Source of the DNA: Rhinopomastus cyanomelas
Lineage: Eukaryota > Chordata > Aves > Bucerotiformes > Rhinopomastidae
DNA: 64,000 nucleotides
Reading direction: 5' to 3'
Assembly (NCBI GenBank): GCA_013400115.1
Contig: VXBP01002799.1
Span: 124,001-188,000 of the forward strand
Shown here: positions 37,271-48,900 of the stretch, in pieces
Numbering within the stretch: the stretch's first letter is position 1
Layout: the number at the start of each line of letters is the position of its first letter
Translations under genes and position numbers: made by a program
The notes under the pieces: model-generated
The model's database searches: none
What the model was told of the DNA's origin: nothing
The model's input: only the letters and a program-made list of their open reading frames with translations

Positions 37271-38254
37271 AGTTCCTCAAACAAAGTAGTGTGCTGATGC
37301 ATCTGTTGCATGGTTTATGGGAATCTTCTTAGGTCTTTTCAATACCTTGTTACTGGAAAGTCCCATCTGATCCCCGATAGGTGCCCCAGTGGTCCTATCG
37401 CCTCCCTTTGTTAAGGATTCGACTCTCCTTTTACGTTTGTTCTCATTTATTAACCTGCCTTTCTAAAGGAATTGTTCATCTTCCATGTGAGGATGTGCAT
37501 ATTTCAGCTTTAATTCCTTGAAATCAATAAAAAGTTAAGTGTCAGTGCAAACGTCAGAACTTTTACCATACTCACCCCCATTTTTTTCTGTCATACAGCC
37601 ATGGAACAATTACTGTCATTAAGTTTGCAGGGGTATATTGAATGACAAAATGGGATCTGCTTTATTGCAGAGCTCTAAGGTAGGGCATTGATTGTTTAAT
37701 TATGAAACACAACAACCCTTCTTTAGAAAAAAATTACTTCTTCAAGAAGCTGTGTTATCCTCAGAGTATTTCATCAGTAGGGTGAAACAGTACTCAATAT
37801 TTAGAAGTAGTATTTCTGCATGCTGATAGTTTGACAGGATCAGGTCCATTAAAATAGAGCTTTTAGTGCACAGTCCTTTATGTCTGTGTGTAAACTACCA
37901 TAGTTATCTGAAGTTTTCACACTTATAACGTATCTGAAGCATCAATTATAAATCAAAGCATTCATTGTTCAGTAGGTTTCAAATTATGAATGCTCTTGAT
38001 CATATTTCATCTTACAGCTCCTTTGACAAACTATAAGACAAAAGATTTTTTTTTAAAGCCTAATCTTTACTAAATAATTGGGTATGTAATTGTTATGTTT
38101 TGCATTTATGAAAAGGAGCAGTGTGTTTTCATTCTGAATTCTCAGGCTAAGAGAACAAAAAAGAGACCAAACAAAAAACCCATATTTGAGACCATATTGC
38201 AGACCTCATTGTAAACAAAGGCTGCAAATTCTGTCTCTTCAGAAACTGCCCAGC
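37271..38254. other. unique AT-rich DNA
   Basis: No repeat and no frame of interest. Confidence 0.55.
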
Positions 38255-38564
38255 AAGGGCCTACAAAAAGGCTGGAGAGGGACTTTTTATGATGTCAGGT
38301 AGCGACAGGACTAGGGGGAATGGAGCAAAGCTGGAGGTGGGTAGATTTAGAGTGGATGTGAGGAGGAAGTTCTTCACCGTGAGAGTGGTGAGAGCTTGGA
38401 ATGGGTTGCCCAGGGAGGTGGTTGGGCCCCATCCTTGGAGGTGTTTAAGGCCAGGCTGGGTGAGGCTCTGGCCAGCCTGATCTAGAGTGGGGTGTCCCTG
38501 CCTATGGCAGGGGAGTAGGAACTGGATGATCCTGTGGTCCCTTCTAACCCAGACTGACTGTATG
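38255..38564 (+). mobile_element. CR1 LINE fragment (subfamily A)
   Basis: Plus-strand C-terminal ORF2 plus 3' UTR. The frame 38289-38480 reads MMSGSDRTRGNGAKLEVGRF and RVDVRRKFFTVRVVRAWNGL, then shifts. The 3' UTR has a perfect stem CCCTGCC-TAT-GGCAGGG (38496-38512) and ends cccagactgactgtatga. It is the same subfamily as 21131-21940, with about 85-90% similarity by eye. A subfamily B tail follows directly. Confidence 0.94.
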
Positions 38565-38655
38565 ACTTGGTCTGGGTGATCCTGCTGTGGCAGGGGGATT
38601 GGACTAGATGATCTTTTGAGGTCCCTTCCAATCCCCAATGATTCTAAGATTCTTT
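38565..38655 (+). mobile_element. CR1 LINE, 3' tail only (subfamily B), abutting an A copy
   Basis: It begins with cttggtctgggtgatcctgc immediately after the subfamily A 3' end, and has the stem CCTGC-TGTG-GCAGG (38581-38594). It ends cccttccaatccccaatgat followed by tctaagattctttg. The same A-then-B arrangement occurs, inverted, at 21045-21940. Confidence 0.93.
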
Positions 38656-41600
38656 GATACAATATCCACAGAATTATTGGAGAATAAAGTTAATTATGGC
38701 CCCTTAAGACATACAAACAAAGCTACAGTGTGGTTACCTGGCATACAGATAACCTTGTATCAGGAGCGCTTTAAATAAGTTAACTACACTTTGGCCAGTA
38801 CCAGTGCCACACTATTTTTGTATGCAGTCCTGACTAGCACTTTAAGAAGCAAAATCTGGTTTTTGGCAATTAAAATTTTCTGGATTCAAGAGGTGAATGT
38901 TGACTGTGGCTAAGCTGTAGGCCAATGTTTATACAGGTGAAAAATAAAGTTCGACACTGTGGAAAACAAATGCCAGTGCTGGGTGGAAGTCTGTGCACGT
39001 ACACACACCCTTTTGCTTGAAGTCCTGGCAGTTGTTCCCCTATCTCAGAACTGTTCTGTACCCCCCTGCAATGCTTCACATCATACCAGACTCAGGGTTA
39101 AGACCCAGTATGAAACACTATGCTCTCTTCTGCAATGAGACACGACAGAGATTGTGGCAAAGTCTTGTAACAAAGCACTCCTCTGTTTCATTAGCAGCAG
39201 GAGCATAACGAGCCAGCTGAATCACAAGAAACACGTCCTTCATAGGTAGAGCAAAGACTGTACCACTCACATCAAGGCTGTTGATTCCTGTTATCGACCA
39301 ACACAAATTAACTCCAAAACTCCTGATCTCTGCACCAAGACAAATAGTAACTATTCCCCAGGAAACCTCATCCTCTTTTCTGGTCTGCTTTGCTCCCACT
39401 AGTTCATTAGTTTTGGCCACAGAGTGATGCTTTTATCAAAGGATTCCCTGTTTTTTGCAGTCTGGGAGAGGTAGCCACGAGAACTGCCATACTGTTATGC
39501 TGTTCTCAGCTATGGAAGTCTGAAGTAGGGATCCCTGTTTGCTGAAGTGGACCGCCAGCCGTTGATCTCAACAGCCAAAGAACTTGACCTTTTACGTTAA
39601 TGTTTTTGCACCCAAAGGAAAGCCAGAAGTGGCTGGAAAATAATGATTTATGTCATCAAGACCTAGCGCAGGCCATTTTTTCACAAACACCCCTTTTTTC
39701 CCCTTTCCTGATATCCCAATATCTTTCTATATTTGTAGGCAACTCTGTAATTTAAAGACAGAACCTTCTAGGATTTCTGGAAGAGAGAAACAGGCACAAA
39801 TCACATCCTCTTTTTAGTCCAGAGCTCTCCTGTGGGGTGAACATTGAGAACAGTATGGCAGACTATAAATGCTTTTTGACTTTTCCAAATAGATTGATGC
39901 CTCCTGAGCAAGATTTGATAGTCTAGTTTCTGTTAGTTGTTTCCTGAAAGATTTTATAAACAGAGATGTAACTATATATAGTGGCAGGGGTTTACTTAGG
40001 TAAAACTGGTATCTCCTAGTGGACATCTTAACAGCAGCACTTCATAAAAACCAAGTACTCAGCCTCACAACCCTTTTTAGTGCGATGCCAGAAGTGTATT
40101 TATCTGTGGGACTGCATATAGGGTTCTGCTAAAGTGCACACCACCACACCGTACTAAAAAAAGAAAAGAAGTTTGCACATCACACACAAGTATAGTTCAG
40201 CATTCTCCAGGTTAACAGACATTTTTATCACATTTTGTCAATTTAGACATGCTTATTTCTTCGGTGCATTAAAACCAAGATTCAAAAGACCTCACAGAAG
40301 AAGAGTTTGAACATAAAATGTAGTAAAAAGCTTGCTGTTCTGCTGACATCACGTACATGTGAACGCCCTGTTCAGCTCCCTCAGTTTCTGTTTTCCAAGA
40401 CTATACAAACTTTTGAAGGCATGTAGCTTTTGTTGCCAAAGTGACTACTTCCAGCATGAACAGGAAATAACTTTAAAACATGAAAGGCCTCATTCATTTC
40501 ATGACTGATAACTCATGGTAAAGTACCAATATAGTTAATTGTGATCATCAAACCTGTCTGAAGCTGCACATCACTTAGATCTATAAGATCCAATAAGCAC
40601 TCTTTAAAACAAGTAGCAAAATTATAGATGGCTAAGTTTTACTTCACAAGTTAAAGAAAGTTGTGCCTTAAACATAGCAAAAAGAAATTAAATATCCCTC
40701 TAGAAAAAGACTGCATTTAAGTGAAATGCCACTAATTGGCTAATAGTCTTTTACTTTTCCTATACATGACGTCCTTTAGCTTAGGGCACCATTAGTCTGA
40801 CAATGAAACAATTCATAACAAGTGTGTTTAGGACAAATCTACAGAAGGTTTTGCCAAGAAGGTACTGCTTACCGAAACATTCAAGTTGTGAGAAGTGGGT
40901 ATTTTATTTGTACTTTTCTACAACAAGACCCTTGGGATACATTAGACTAATGATTTAATAATCATTAAATCTTTAAAAGTATGGAGTCTTTCAAAAGTGA
41001 TGCTTATGGAACACATCACAGTGTTCAGCAGTAACACTGTGTTCAGAATTCTCGTTCCTGACAGAGCACTCATACGTGGGGAACTTCACAAGAAACTGGG
41101 TGCCCCGTTTTAAGAAACACCTTTACTTCCATGAAACACCTTTCATGTATCGTATGATACTTGAGTGTAGCACGTGTTGTTTGAGACAGAACCTAAATGA
41201 GTTATACCAGCAGAGAATAAAAAAAGTCTAGCTTTCTTGCTTTCCTGCCCTTTCAACTGCAGCCAAGTTGATCCCTGACAGATTTGTTCCTAGACCTGCT
41301 GGAATATGCAGTGATCCCTGAACCTCTTGAACACCACTTCTGTCCAATTTTTTTTTCCCTCCAGGTTCCTGCTTGATCTAAGACCCCTAGCAGCTGCAAC
41401 ACTCAAAGCATCCCTATTCTGAGTAGGTCATCTGTTTGTTGGTCCAGTAGGGCCCTGCTTGGAAATAAAACCTCACTAGTACCAAACAGAGGAGTTCTCT
41501 CGGGTGCCTCAAATCTATATCCTCAAACAGTTTACAAAAATAATAAACTATTAACCAGAGATAACGTTCAGAGATTTGGGAAATAAAAAGATCAAAAAGC

Positions 41601-41684
41601 AAGTAAGTGAGCACATTCCCTTCCTCTCCATACATTTTTACCCCCGTTCCCTCCCATAGAAATCTACTTGTGTTACACACTTCA
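38656..41684. other. unique DNA, no gene recognised
   Basis: Three kilobases without CR1 or other recognisable repeat. Frames are at most 100 codons (39118-39420, -), with no recognisable features. Confidence 0.55.
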
Positions 41685-41783
41685 GTGAGCTCCTGTGTGA
41701 CTTGGTGTAGGTGATCCTGCTGTGGCAGGTGGATTGGACTGGATGATCTTTCGAGGTCCCTTCCAATCCCTAATGATTCTATG
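41685..41783 (+). mobile_element. CR1 LINE, 3' tail only (subfamily B)
   Basis: It starts gagctcctgtgtgacttggt, the last codons of ORF2 (LCDLV-type), then gtaggtgatcctgctgtggc, gattggactggatgatcttt and ccaatccctaatgattctat. About 100 bases, with no other coding sequence. Confidence 0.93.
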
Positions 41784-42592
41784 AGAAGAGCACCAAGGCA
41801 ATATGCTCCCTCAGCAAAATTGTGCCAAGACACATTAATAACAAGTTAAATCCTGTTGATTAAGGATTTGGCACACATGACAATTTTCAAGCCTAGGGTT
41901 GAGATCTGAGAATATACCATCTCTTGTATTTATGTGATAAATAATCTGCTGCTCATCTGTAATGGAAATGCACACAAAATTTAGTGACCCTCTGAATCTC
42001 TGATGATGCCAATATGTGATCTAGACATCCATTTAGTACAAGGAGCTGTGCCTAATTATTATACACTCTTTAATTCCATGCACAAGACTGATGCTGAAAG
42101 AGGATAAGAGTTTTAATTCATCAGCTGATCAGTGAAACAAAAAGCTGAATAAATATGCTGAATTGTTGACTATCGCTATAATGAAAATGTTTAATTCAGT
42201 TGGATTTGAAATGAAACCATTCATATTTCATCCGCAGGAGGAGGCAGAGTTTTCATCCTTAGAAGTTTTGATAGCCCTAATGTCAGTAACAGACAAAGGT
42301 AAAGGAAGTTACACCAAACAAGTCATCCCAGACAGACATTTCAATTGTTCACAGTTCTCAGATGTATTTTAAGTTCTATTCGCATCTGAAGAGTGACCAT
42401 GTTGTTGCACCTCCCCAAAAGTATGGTACGTGAACCTAAGGAATTGAGGTCCATCATAATGACAATTCAGAGAAAATGAGCAAAAGTCAGCGATGGAATA
42501 AATTCCTTCCCCATCCCCAAATCTATGTTGTGTGTGTATATTTATATATATATATATGCAAATTACAAGTTACTGGCTTGCAGCATATATAT
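41784..42592. other. unique DNA with a short TA microsatellite
   Basis: Mostly AT-rich unique sequence. A short TG/TA-rich run precedes the CR1 at 42593. The 42163-42372 frame (69 codons) has an AG-acceptor-like tttcatccgcag inside but is not recognisable. Confidence 0.5.
42543..42557. repeat. (TA)n microsatellite
   Basis: Seven or so TA repeats within a longer TGTATATTTATATATA-type tract. Another short ATATATATA run follows at about 42585, beside the start of a CR1. Confidence 0.85.
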
Positions 42593-42806
42593 ACATGGAA
42601 GTTCAGGCTACACATTACAAGAAACCTCTTCATTGAAAGGGCTGTCAGGTGCTGGAACTGGTGGTCAAATCTCCTTCCCTGGACGTGTTTAAACTCATGG
42701 AGATCTGGAGCTTAGAAACATGGTTTAGTGGTGGGCTTGGGACAGTTGGGTTAATGGTTAGATGCAAAGATCTTAAAGGTCTTTTGCAACCCAAATAATT
42801 TTATGA
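42593..42806 (+). mobile_element. CR1 LINE fragment, older type
   Basis: Plus-strand ORF2 end and 3' UTR: ttcaggctacacattacaag, gaaacctcttcattgaaagg, gcttgggacagttgggttaa and ttgcaacccaaataatttta. It is diverged and short of coding sequence. Its 3' end resembles the older-type copies rather than A or B. Confidence 0.85.
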
Positions 42807-44502
42807 GTGTGTACTGCAAGCCAGTACTTCCACTTAGTGATATGTTTCCTCTAATTGCACTTTAAATTATATTAAGACTGGGAAATAATTGGTGTTACGA
42901 GGAACAAGCGCAAAGTGTCTGAAAAGTAGGAAAGGGGGAGGAGAGGGGGGTTTATACATGAATTAACAGCTTCAGTAATCTTTACATGCAGAATTCAGAT
43001 GCCCATGGCTGGATCTCATGTTGCGGTCATGCAGCAAGCAAGGACCAGACAGCAGTCAAGTTATTGGTGCTGTATCACAGACCAGTGAATGGGCAAGTTT
43101 ACAAAAACCTCTGGTTCTCCCCCAAGATCAGTCTGTATACGAGTAGTCAGGGAACACAGTGTCAGATGTTGTGACTCCACTGTCTAAACACATCTTGCTA
43201 GGAGTTGTGAAATGCAGCACTACCATCAGAATGTAGATAGAACTTCAGCACAGTAATTAAAACCTAAAAGATTCCTGCACAAATGTTAACCAAATAATGA
43301 AATAACACACACACAGCTATGAAACCAAACCTTTACACATTTGAAGGTCATCTACATAATTAGCCCTCAAATGTTTTAACTCAGCCAAGATAAAGATTGT
43401 GGGACCAGGCTGAGGAGATAAGGTTTCATTATTGCTTTTCAGTTCCACAACTCCAAATAATAAATCTGACTATTCACTGTTGTCTAAGAGCTGCAAACAT
43501 AGACTGAGTTCTGTGACACCGCATGCACACAAGCAAAAGCGAAACGCAGATTCACAGCTCACCTCAGGGTAAAGCCTGCAAAAGCTTCAAATTATTTCTG
43601 CATTATACAGCCGGGGCAACGTGTGACAGTTTATGCCTTTCATTAGGATTTAGCAGACACAAACCTATAATTTGGATACAGAACAAGTAATTCTGCTTTT
43701 TCCTTAATCTCAATATTTCAGGATGAGAAAGATATAAAAATAATAAAAATCACACTTTCCTTACCCTTGTTGCCCTCAAACATGACCAAAGTTGCTGAAC
43801 AAGTTGGATGCATAGATTGAAAACAGCATGAGGTAGCCAGGCTCTTTCAGCCACTCGGGTGCATAGAAGGCTCAAATTAAAATGCCAAGATTTGAACATT
43901 CTAAATGAATTAAATCCTCAACAGGAAGACTCAAGTTACTAGAAAAATAGACATAAAACTGAGCAGCCTTGTAGATATTAGACTGATATTTTATTGGCAG
44001 TCGAGTCCCACATTAAAACAGCCGGTGGGGCAGAGTCAATTCCCATGGATCATGAATCTGTCGGTCTTGAACGCTGTGCAGTGTTTGCATTGATCCTACA
44101 ACCAACGCTGGTGCTATGGTACCTTGCAATTCAAGCAAATTTGCTTTCTGCTTTGGAATTGCACTGATTTCCATGCCTGTTGTTTTGAGAATTAACATGG
44201 TAATGAGGAAAAATGTATTTTAAAACACTGGGGTTATTTTTTACTTTTATGAATACATGCTGACCCTAGCAGGACTATCGACACTGAACAGTAAATAGTG
44301 GCTGAAAGATTTTTGTTACTGAGGTCAAATGAATAAAAGTTTGTGAGATGAGACTCCAAATCAAACCATAATCCTGACTGATTAACATAGACTGCATTAA
44401 ATCTTCATGAAAGGTCAAGAATTGTTATTTATGCCACTTATTTACTCTTAAACACTTAGATTATCTGTACTAATATACAATAGGGAACTTCTCTCTTCTC
44501 CT
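42807..44502. other. unique DNA, no gene recognised
   Basis: AT-rich, no repeat recognised, frames of 62 codons or shorter. Confidence 0.55.
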
Positions 44503-44768
44503 AGGCAGCCAGCAACAGGACAAGAGGGCAGGGCCTGAAGCCGCACCAGAGGAGGGTTAGGTTGGATATTAGGAAGCCCTTCCTCACAGAAAGTGTTATC
44601 AGATCCTAGAATGGAGTGCCCAGGGCAGTGGTGGAGTTCCCATCCCTGGAGGGTGTTTAAGAAAAGACTTGATGCTGTGGTCTAGGTGACTGTGGTGATG
44701 GCAGATCATAGGCTGGGCTTGAGGATCCTAGAGGTCTCTTCCAGTCTCAATAATCCTTTGATTCTGTA
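44503..44768 (+). mobile_element. CR1 LINE fragment, older type
   Basis: Plus strand: ccagcaacaggacaagaggg, ttaggttggatattaggaag, gtgcccagggcagtggtgga, and a 3' UTR ending ggtctcttccagtctcaata, then atcctttgattctg. The 3' end matches the tail at 18810-18892. Frames are broken. Confidence 0.9.
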
Positions 44769-45182
44769 CTATACAAAATTGCAATATTTGACAAGCATTC
44801 ACTGGATGCTAGGTTTAGCAGAGGACATGGATTAAACAGAATGAACAGTCTCATCACAGAGATGATATTTTAGCAGATTGTGTTTATTTTGTTTAGTCAG
44901 GGAAGAAAAGAATTACCACTTAAAAGGCAATGGCATGGACACTCTGTCCTTTGCTAGTTTAAAAAAAAAAAACATGTAGAATACAATTTTTATTCAAAAG
45001 GAGTGTGTAAATGCCAAGAACAGGCAATGCAAGACTTCAGGCAATGAGGGGATAGGATCCTTGCTATGTCTTTCTGTAGTGGTGATGTACACCTCTAGCA
45101 GAATTATCATATCCCAGGACTGATGGGAGTAGTCCATAAACCAGACATTAAGCCCTCTTCTTCCTTCATACTCCTCCTAATT
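44769..45182. other. unique AT-rich DNA
   Basis: About 400 bases with an A-run near 44961; nothing else was recognised. Confidence 0.5.
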
Positions 45183-45450
45183 ACAGAATCACAGAACGTT
45201 AGAGATTGGAAGGGACTTCAAAAGATCATCTATTCTAAACCCCCTGCCACAGCAGAATCATCTAGATCCAGTCGCACAGGAACATGTCTCCACAGCCCTC
45301 CCTGGGCAGCCTGTTCCAGTGCTCTGTCACTCTCACTGCGAAGAAGTTCTTTCTCATTTTTATATGGGACCTCCTATGTTCCAGGTGACACCTGTCCTAT
45401 CATTGGATGCCAGTGAGCAGAGCCTAGCTCCATCCTCTTGACACTTGCCC
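45183..45450 (-). mobile_element. CR1 LINE fragment (subfamily B)
   Basis: The 3' end is at 45183 (acagaatcacagaacgttag on the plus strand), then cagcagaatcatctagatcc, a deletion, and cctgttccagtgctctgtca. It reaches ORF2 C-terminal sequence near 45450. Several small deletions distinguish it from sister copies. Confidence 0.92.
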
Positions 45451-48017
45451 TAACTTTCTTGCCTATCTTGCTTACCTGTTTGTAATTTCATTTCAAACTT
45501 CTACTGATTTAATGCCTCACAAATGATATTGCCCTACACATCCAATCACAACATCAGCTCAAGTTTCAGACCACAGTGATGAATTATTCTTCTGGGAAAA
45601 GGACAAGCAGGAGATCTGTTTCTGCAGCTAAACCCTGAGCAGCCTTGTTTACCAATGTCATTGATGACAAACTTGGTCATTCCATTTCTTCATAAATATT
45701 TGAATGTTGCATTTTGCTAGGTAGGTATCTGCTCATTTGATCTAACGGCTGTCCTTTTGAAAATGTCATCGAGAGCCATTAGCATCGCTGTGCCAGTGTT
45801 AAATGGTTAGACATAAATGGTGATTGCTGAGAACAATATCCTTTGCCCACAGCACAGTGATGTAAGGGTTGGATAATTTTATTACCTTTAATAGCATTTG
45901 CAGCTATGCAAGCTAAGCCAATGACATGGGTAATCAAATCTCAGGCTTATAAGATGACCACCTGTGGCTATTAGGAAAGGAATCCCCACTATCTCGGGTT
46001 CAGGCTCAATGCTGCATAACCAACACTCTGTAATTTCAGAGAGGGCAAAGAGACAGGGAAGAGGCATGAGAAATTTGCTCTAGATGGCAGACAAATTTCT
46101 TTTTCATCAGAATTAATCTTAACCACTGTTCAATTCACAGAGTATCTTAAATGCAAAGTATGGGAAACTTCTGACATCTCCCTGTTGCCCCTTGCATCCT
46201 CCACACCACTGAGTCTACTGCTTTGGCAGTAGACTACTCTCCTTAATAGGCAGATGTGCCACGCTGCCAGGAAATGTAAAGGTGACTCTGTGAACACTGA
46301 GTAAGCTTCTCTCCACTCAGTTCTGGGACTGCAAATATTTGGAAGAGACCAATTTTCTATTGGAAATGGTGGTCTCAGTGCCACTGCCGGCTGCCTTCCC
46401 CAGAAGCAGCATCACAAACGAGGTGCGATGAGCTTCAAGGCGTGTGTCCTGTTTGCTTATTAAGATTGCCTCGTTTCCTTAATTAAAGCCTAATTGTGCA
46501 GGCTGACCAGAGTTTAACTGGGTATAAAGAGAAAATAGTGAACTCAGTAAAGCAAGGTTTGTAGGTAATTTCCAGCACACACAGCCTTTCCTTCCTGCTT
46601 AACCTGTTGCAGTTTTGTAGTGTCACCTCTGCAGACTTAAGCTGCTCCCTGAATTGGTAGAGTGCAGGAAAGATGTGCTGCACTTCTGCAGCGCCTCAAA
46701 ATAAGCAGGAAAGTTGCAAATTCAGCATGGTTTTATACCTCTGTTGAAGCTGAGTAAATACGCTGCAGATTATATAATGAATATATTAAAAGATAAAGCA
46801 CAACTTTAGTCCTGAACTACCATGTATTTGAGGCAAGATCTGTTCCGTGTGACAGCTACCTTGGCTAGTAAAACCTAAAACTTAAATCCAGAGATCTGCT
46901 AAAAGAGATAAACAATGTATTGTTCAGACAGGTAGATGGTAAGAAAGAAACACGTCCTATGTGAAATTAGCAGGCAACTTTTCATGATGTGCTCGCTTCC
47001 AAGAACACTGCATTGCAGGAAGCATTTAGCTTGTTATGTTCTTCTGTTATTTTATTTTACACTTCATTCATTTCTATTACATAGCTTTGCACTTTATTAT
47101 TAGGGTGTTCTGTTGTTGCAAACAGGCACGCTGAATTTTCATCCCATTATTCCAGTGGAAATTTTTTGTCAGCCTTTAAACTCAAACGAATGAGTGTGAT
47201 ACTCAACAGTTTTAATAATGTGTGTTGACTCTTGGGTATTCATGGCCTTTAGATGTCTAAAAATAATAATGCTTTTCTATGAAAATTGAATATTGATTAA
47301 TGAGCTGTGATTTTTTTCAAACAGCAGTCAAGCCAGAAGCTACACTTGTCATGCAGTTTGTTATAAATCTCAGAATGTACAGACCAAGCAAAGCCGTACC
47401 AAGCAAATTGAATTTTTCTGCAGCAAAATGCATCCCATCATAACCATACATCCTCAATTGTCCTTAACAATGGAGGACAAATACCCAAATACTAAAATAA
47501 CCAAGCAACAAAACTAAACTATTTTCCCTGGCATATACTTAAAACGTTTCATTAATAATTACCAGAACCATTTCAGCAATATTGTAACCCTTGGTGAAAA
47601 CAGGGTTCTACCTAAGCTAGTATCCTGTAGAAATAATAGTTCCTTTATTTTCCAGAGCTATTACTGGAAAATATTTAGCTTTCTCTAGAGCTGAAGACAT
47701 GCACAGTGTTAATTATTGGCAAATTATTTTTTTCAAGCAAAATACTGACGTCATCATTACAGTAACTCATATTAAGCACAATATCATACTAACTAGAAAA
47801 TTAACTCTGTCCCAGCCAAAACCAGGACATAAATCAAGATAATGCACTGCTAAGCCAGCAAGACCTTTAGTATCCTCACATTTGACTTGCAAGCCAACTG
47901 AGGGTTTCAAATAGATAAAATATGTGCCATTCATGTGCTGAAAGAAACAACGAAACGAAACCAACTTCATTATGCACAACATAAAAAACAGAAGCAGTAG
48001 GATATTTAACATGATAT
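45451..48017. other. unique DNA, possible conserved noncoding segments
   Basis: No repeat or gene was recognised. 45690-45970 and 47000-47340 are dense in TAAT, TAATCC-like and E-box-like words and have low CpG, a texture often seen in vertebrate enhancers. I cannot test conservation here, so this is a pointer only. Confidence 0.4.
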
Positions 48018-48505
48018 TAACGTTGGAGGAGACCTTCAAGATCATCACATCCAACTGTCAACCCCACCTCACACACTAAACCATACTTGCAAGTGCCAGG
48101 TCTATATGTGTGTTTAATACCTCCAGGGATGGTCACTCCACCACTTCCGTGGGCGGTCTGTTCCAATACTTGGCCACTGTCAGTGAAGCAATTTTTCCTG
48201 ATGTCCAATCTGAACCTTCCCTGCCACACCTTAAGGCCATTTCCTCTTGTCCTATCACTAGTGACTTGGGAGAACAGGCCTCACCTCTCTGCAACCTCCT
48301 TTCAAATATTTGTAAAGCATAATAAGTCTTCTCTCTCAACCTCCTTTTCTCCAGACTAAACAACTCCAGCTCCCTCAGCTGCTCCTTACAAGATCTACTT
48401 TCCAGGCCCTTCACCAGCTTCACTGCTCTTTCTTTGGACCCACTGAAGCACCTCAGTGTCCTTCTCTATTGAGGTGCCCAAAGCTGAACTCAGTATTCAA
48501 GGACA
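48018..48505 (-). mobile_element. CR1 LINE fragment, older type
   Basis: The 3' end is near 48018 (cgttggaggagaccttcaag on the plus strand), and the 5' break near 48505 after gaactcagtattcaaggaca. The minus frames 48133-48423 and 48017-48229 carry EQLRELELFSLEKRRLREKT and GRFRLDIRKNCFTDSG. It is clearly decayed. Confidence 0.91.
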
Positions 48506-48614
48506 TATTAGTAAATATTACACTCCTGTAGACAAATTAAACACATTTCAACAATAAATTTTAATTATGAAACCAAAAGATTCATCAAACCAAAGGATTT
48601 CTCTTGAGTTTGAA

Positions 48615-48900
48615 GCATGTCGTCTAGTGATAGGACAAGGGGCAGTGGGTGTCAGCTGGAATATATATATAATTAATTTATAATATATATAAATATTAGA
48701 AGGAACTTCTTCAGAGTGAGGATGATGAAGCACTGGAACAGGCTGCCCAGGGAGGTTGTGGAGTCTCCTTCTTTGGAGACTTTTAAAACCTGTCTGAATG
48801 TGTTCCTGTGTGACTTGGTCTAGGTGATCCTGCTGTGGCAGGGGGATTGGAGTAGATGATCTTTCGAGGTCCCTTCCAATCCCCAATGTTCTGTGATTCA
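48615..48900 (+). mobile_element. CR1 LINE fragment with an AT-rich insert (subfamily B)
   Basis: The plus-strand piece starts gtcgtctagtgataggacaa, inside the ORF2 C-terminus. After gtcagctgga the expected sequence is replaced by an AT run (48661-48697), and CR1 resumes at ggaacttcttcagagtgagg. The tail has gatcctgctgtggcaggggg and ends cccaatgttctgtgattc. Confidence 0.93.
48661..48697. repeat. AT-rich insert inside a CR1
   Basis: About 37 bases of almost pure A/T, including two ATATATATAT-like runs in nearly inverted arrangement, replace roughly 20 bases of CR1 coding sequence. This looks like microsatellite growth within the element. Confidence 0.8.
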
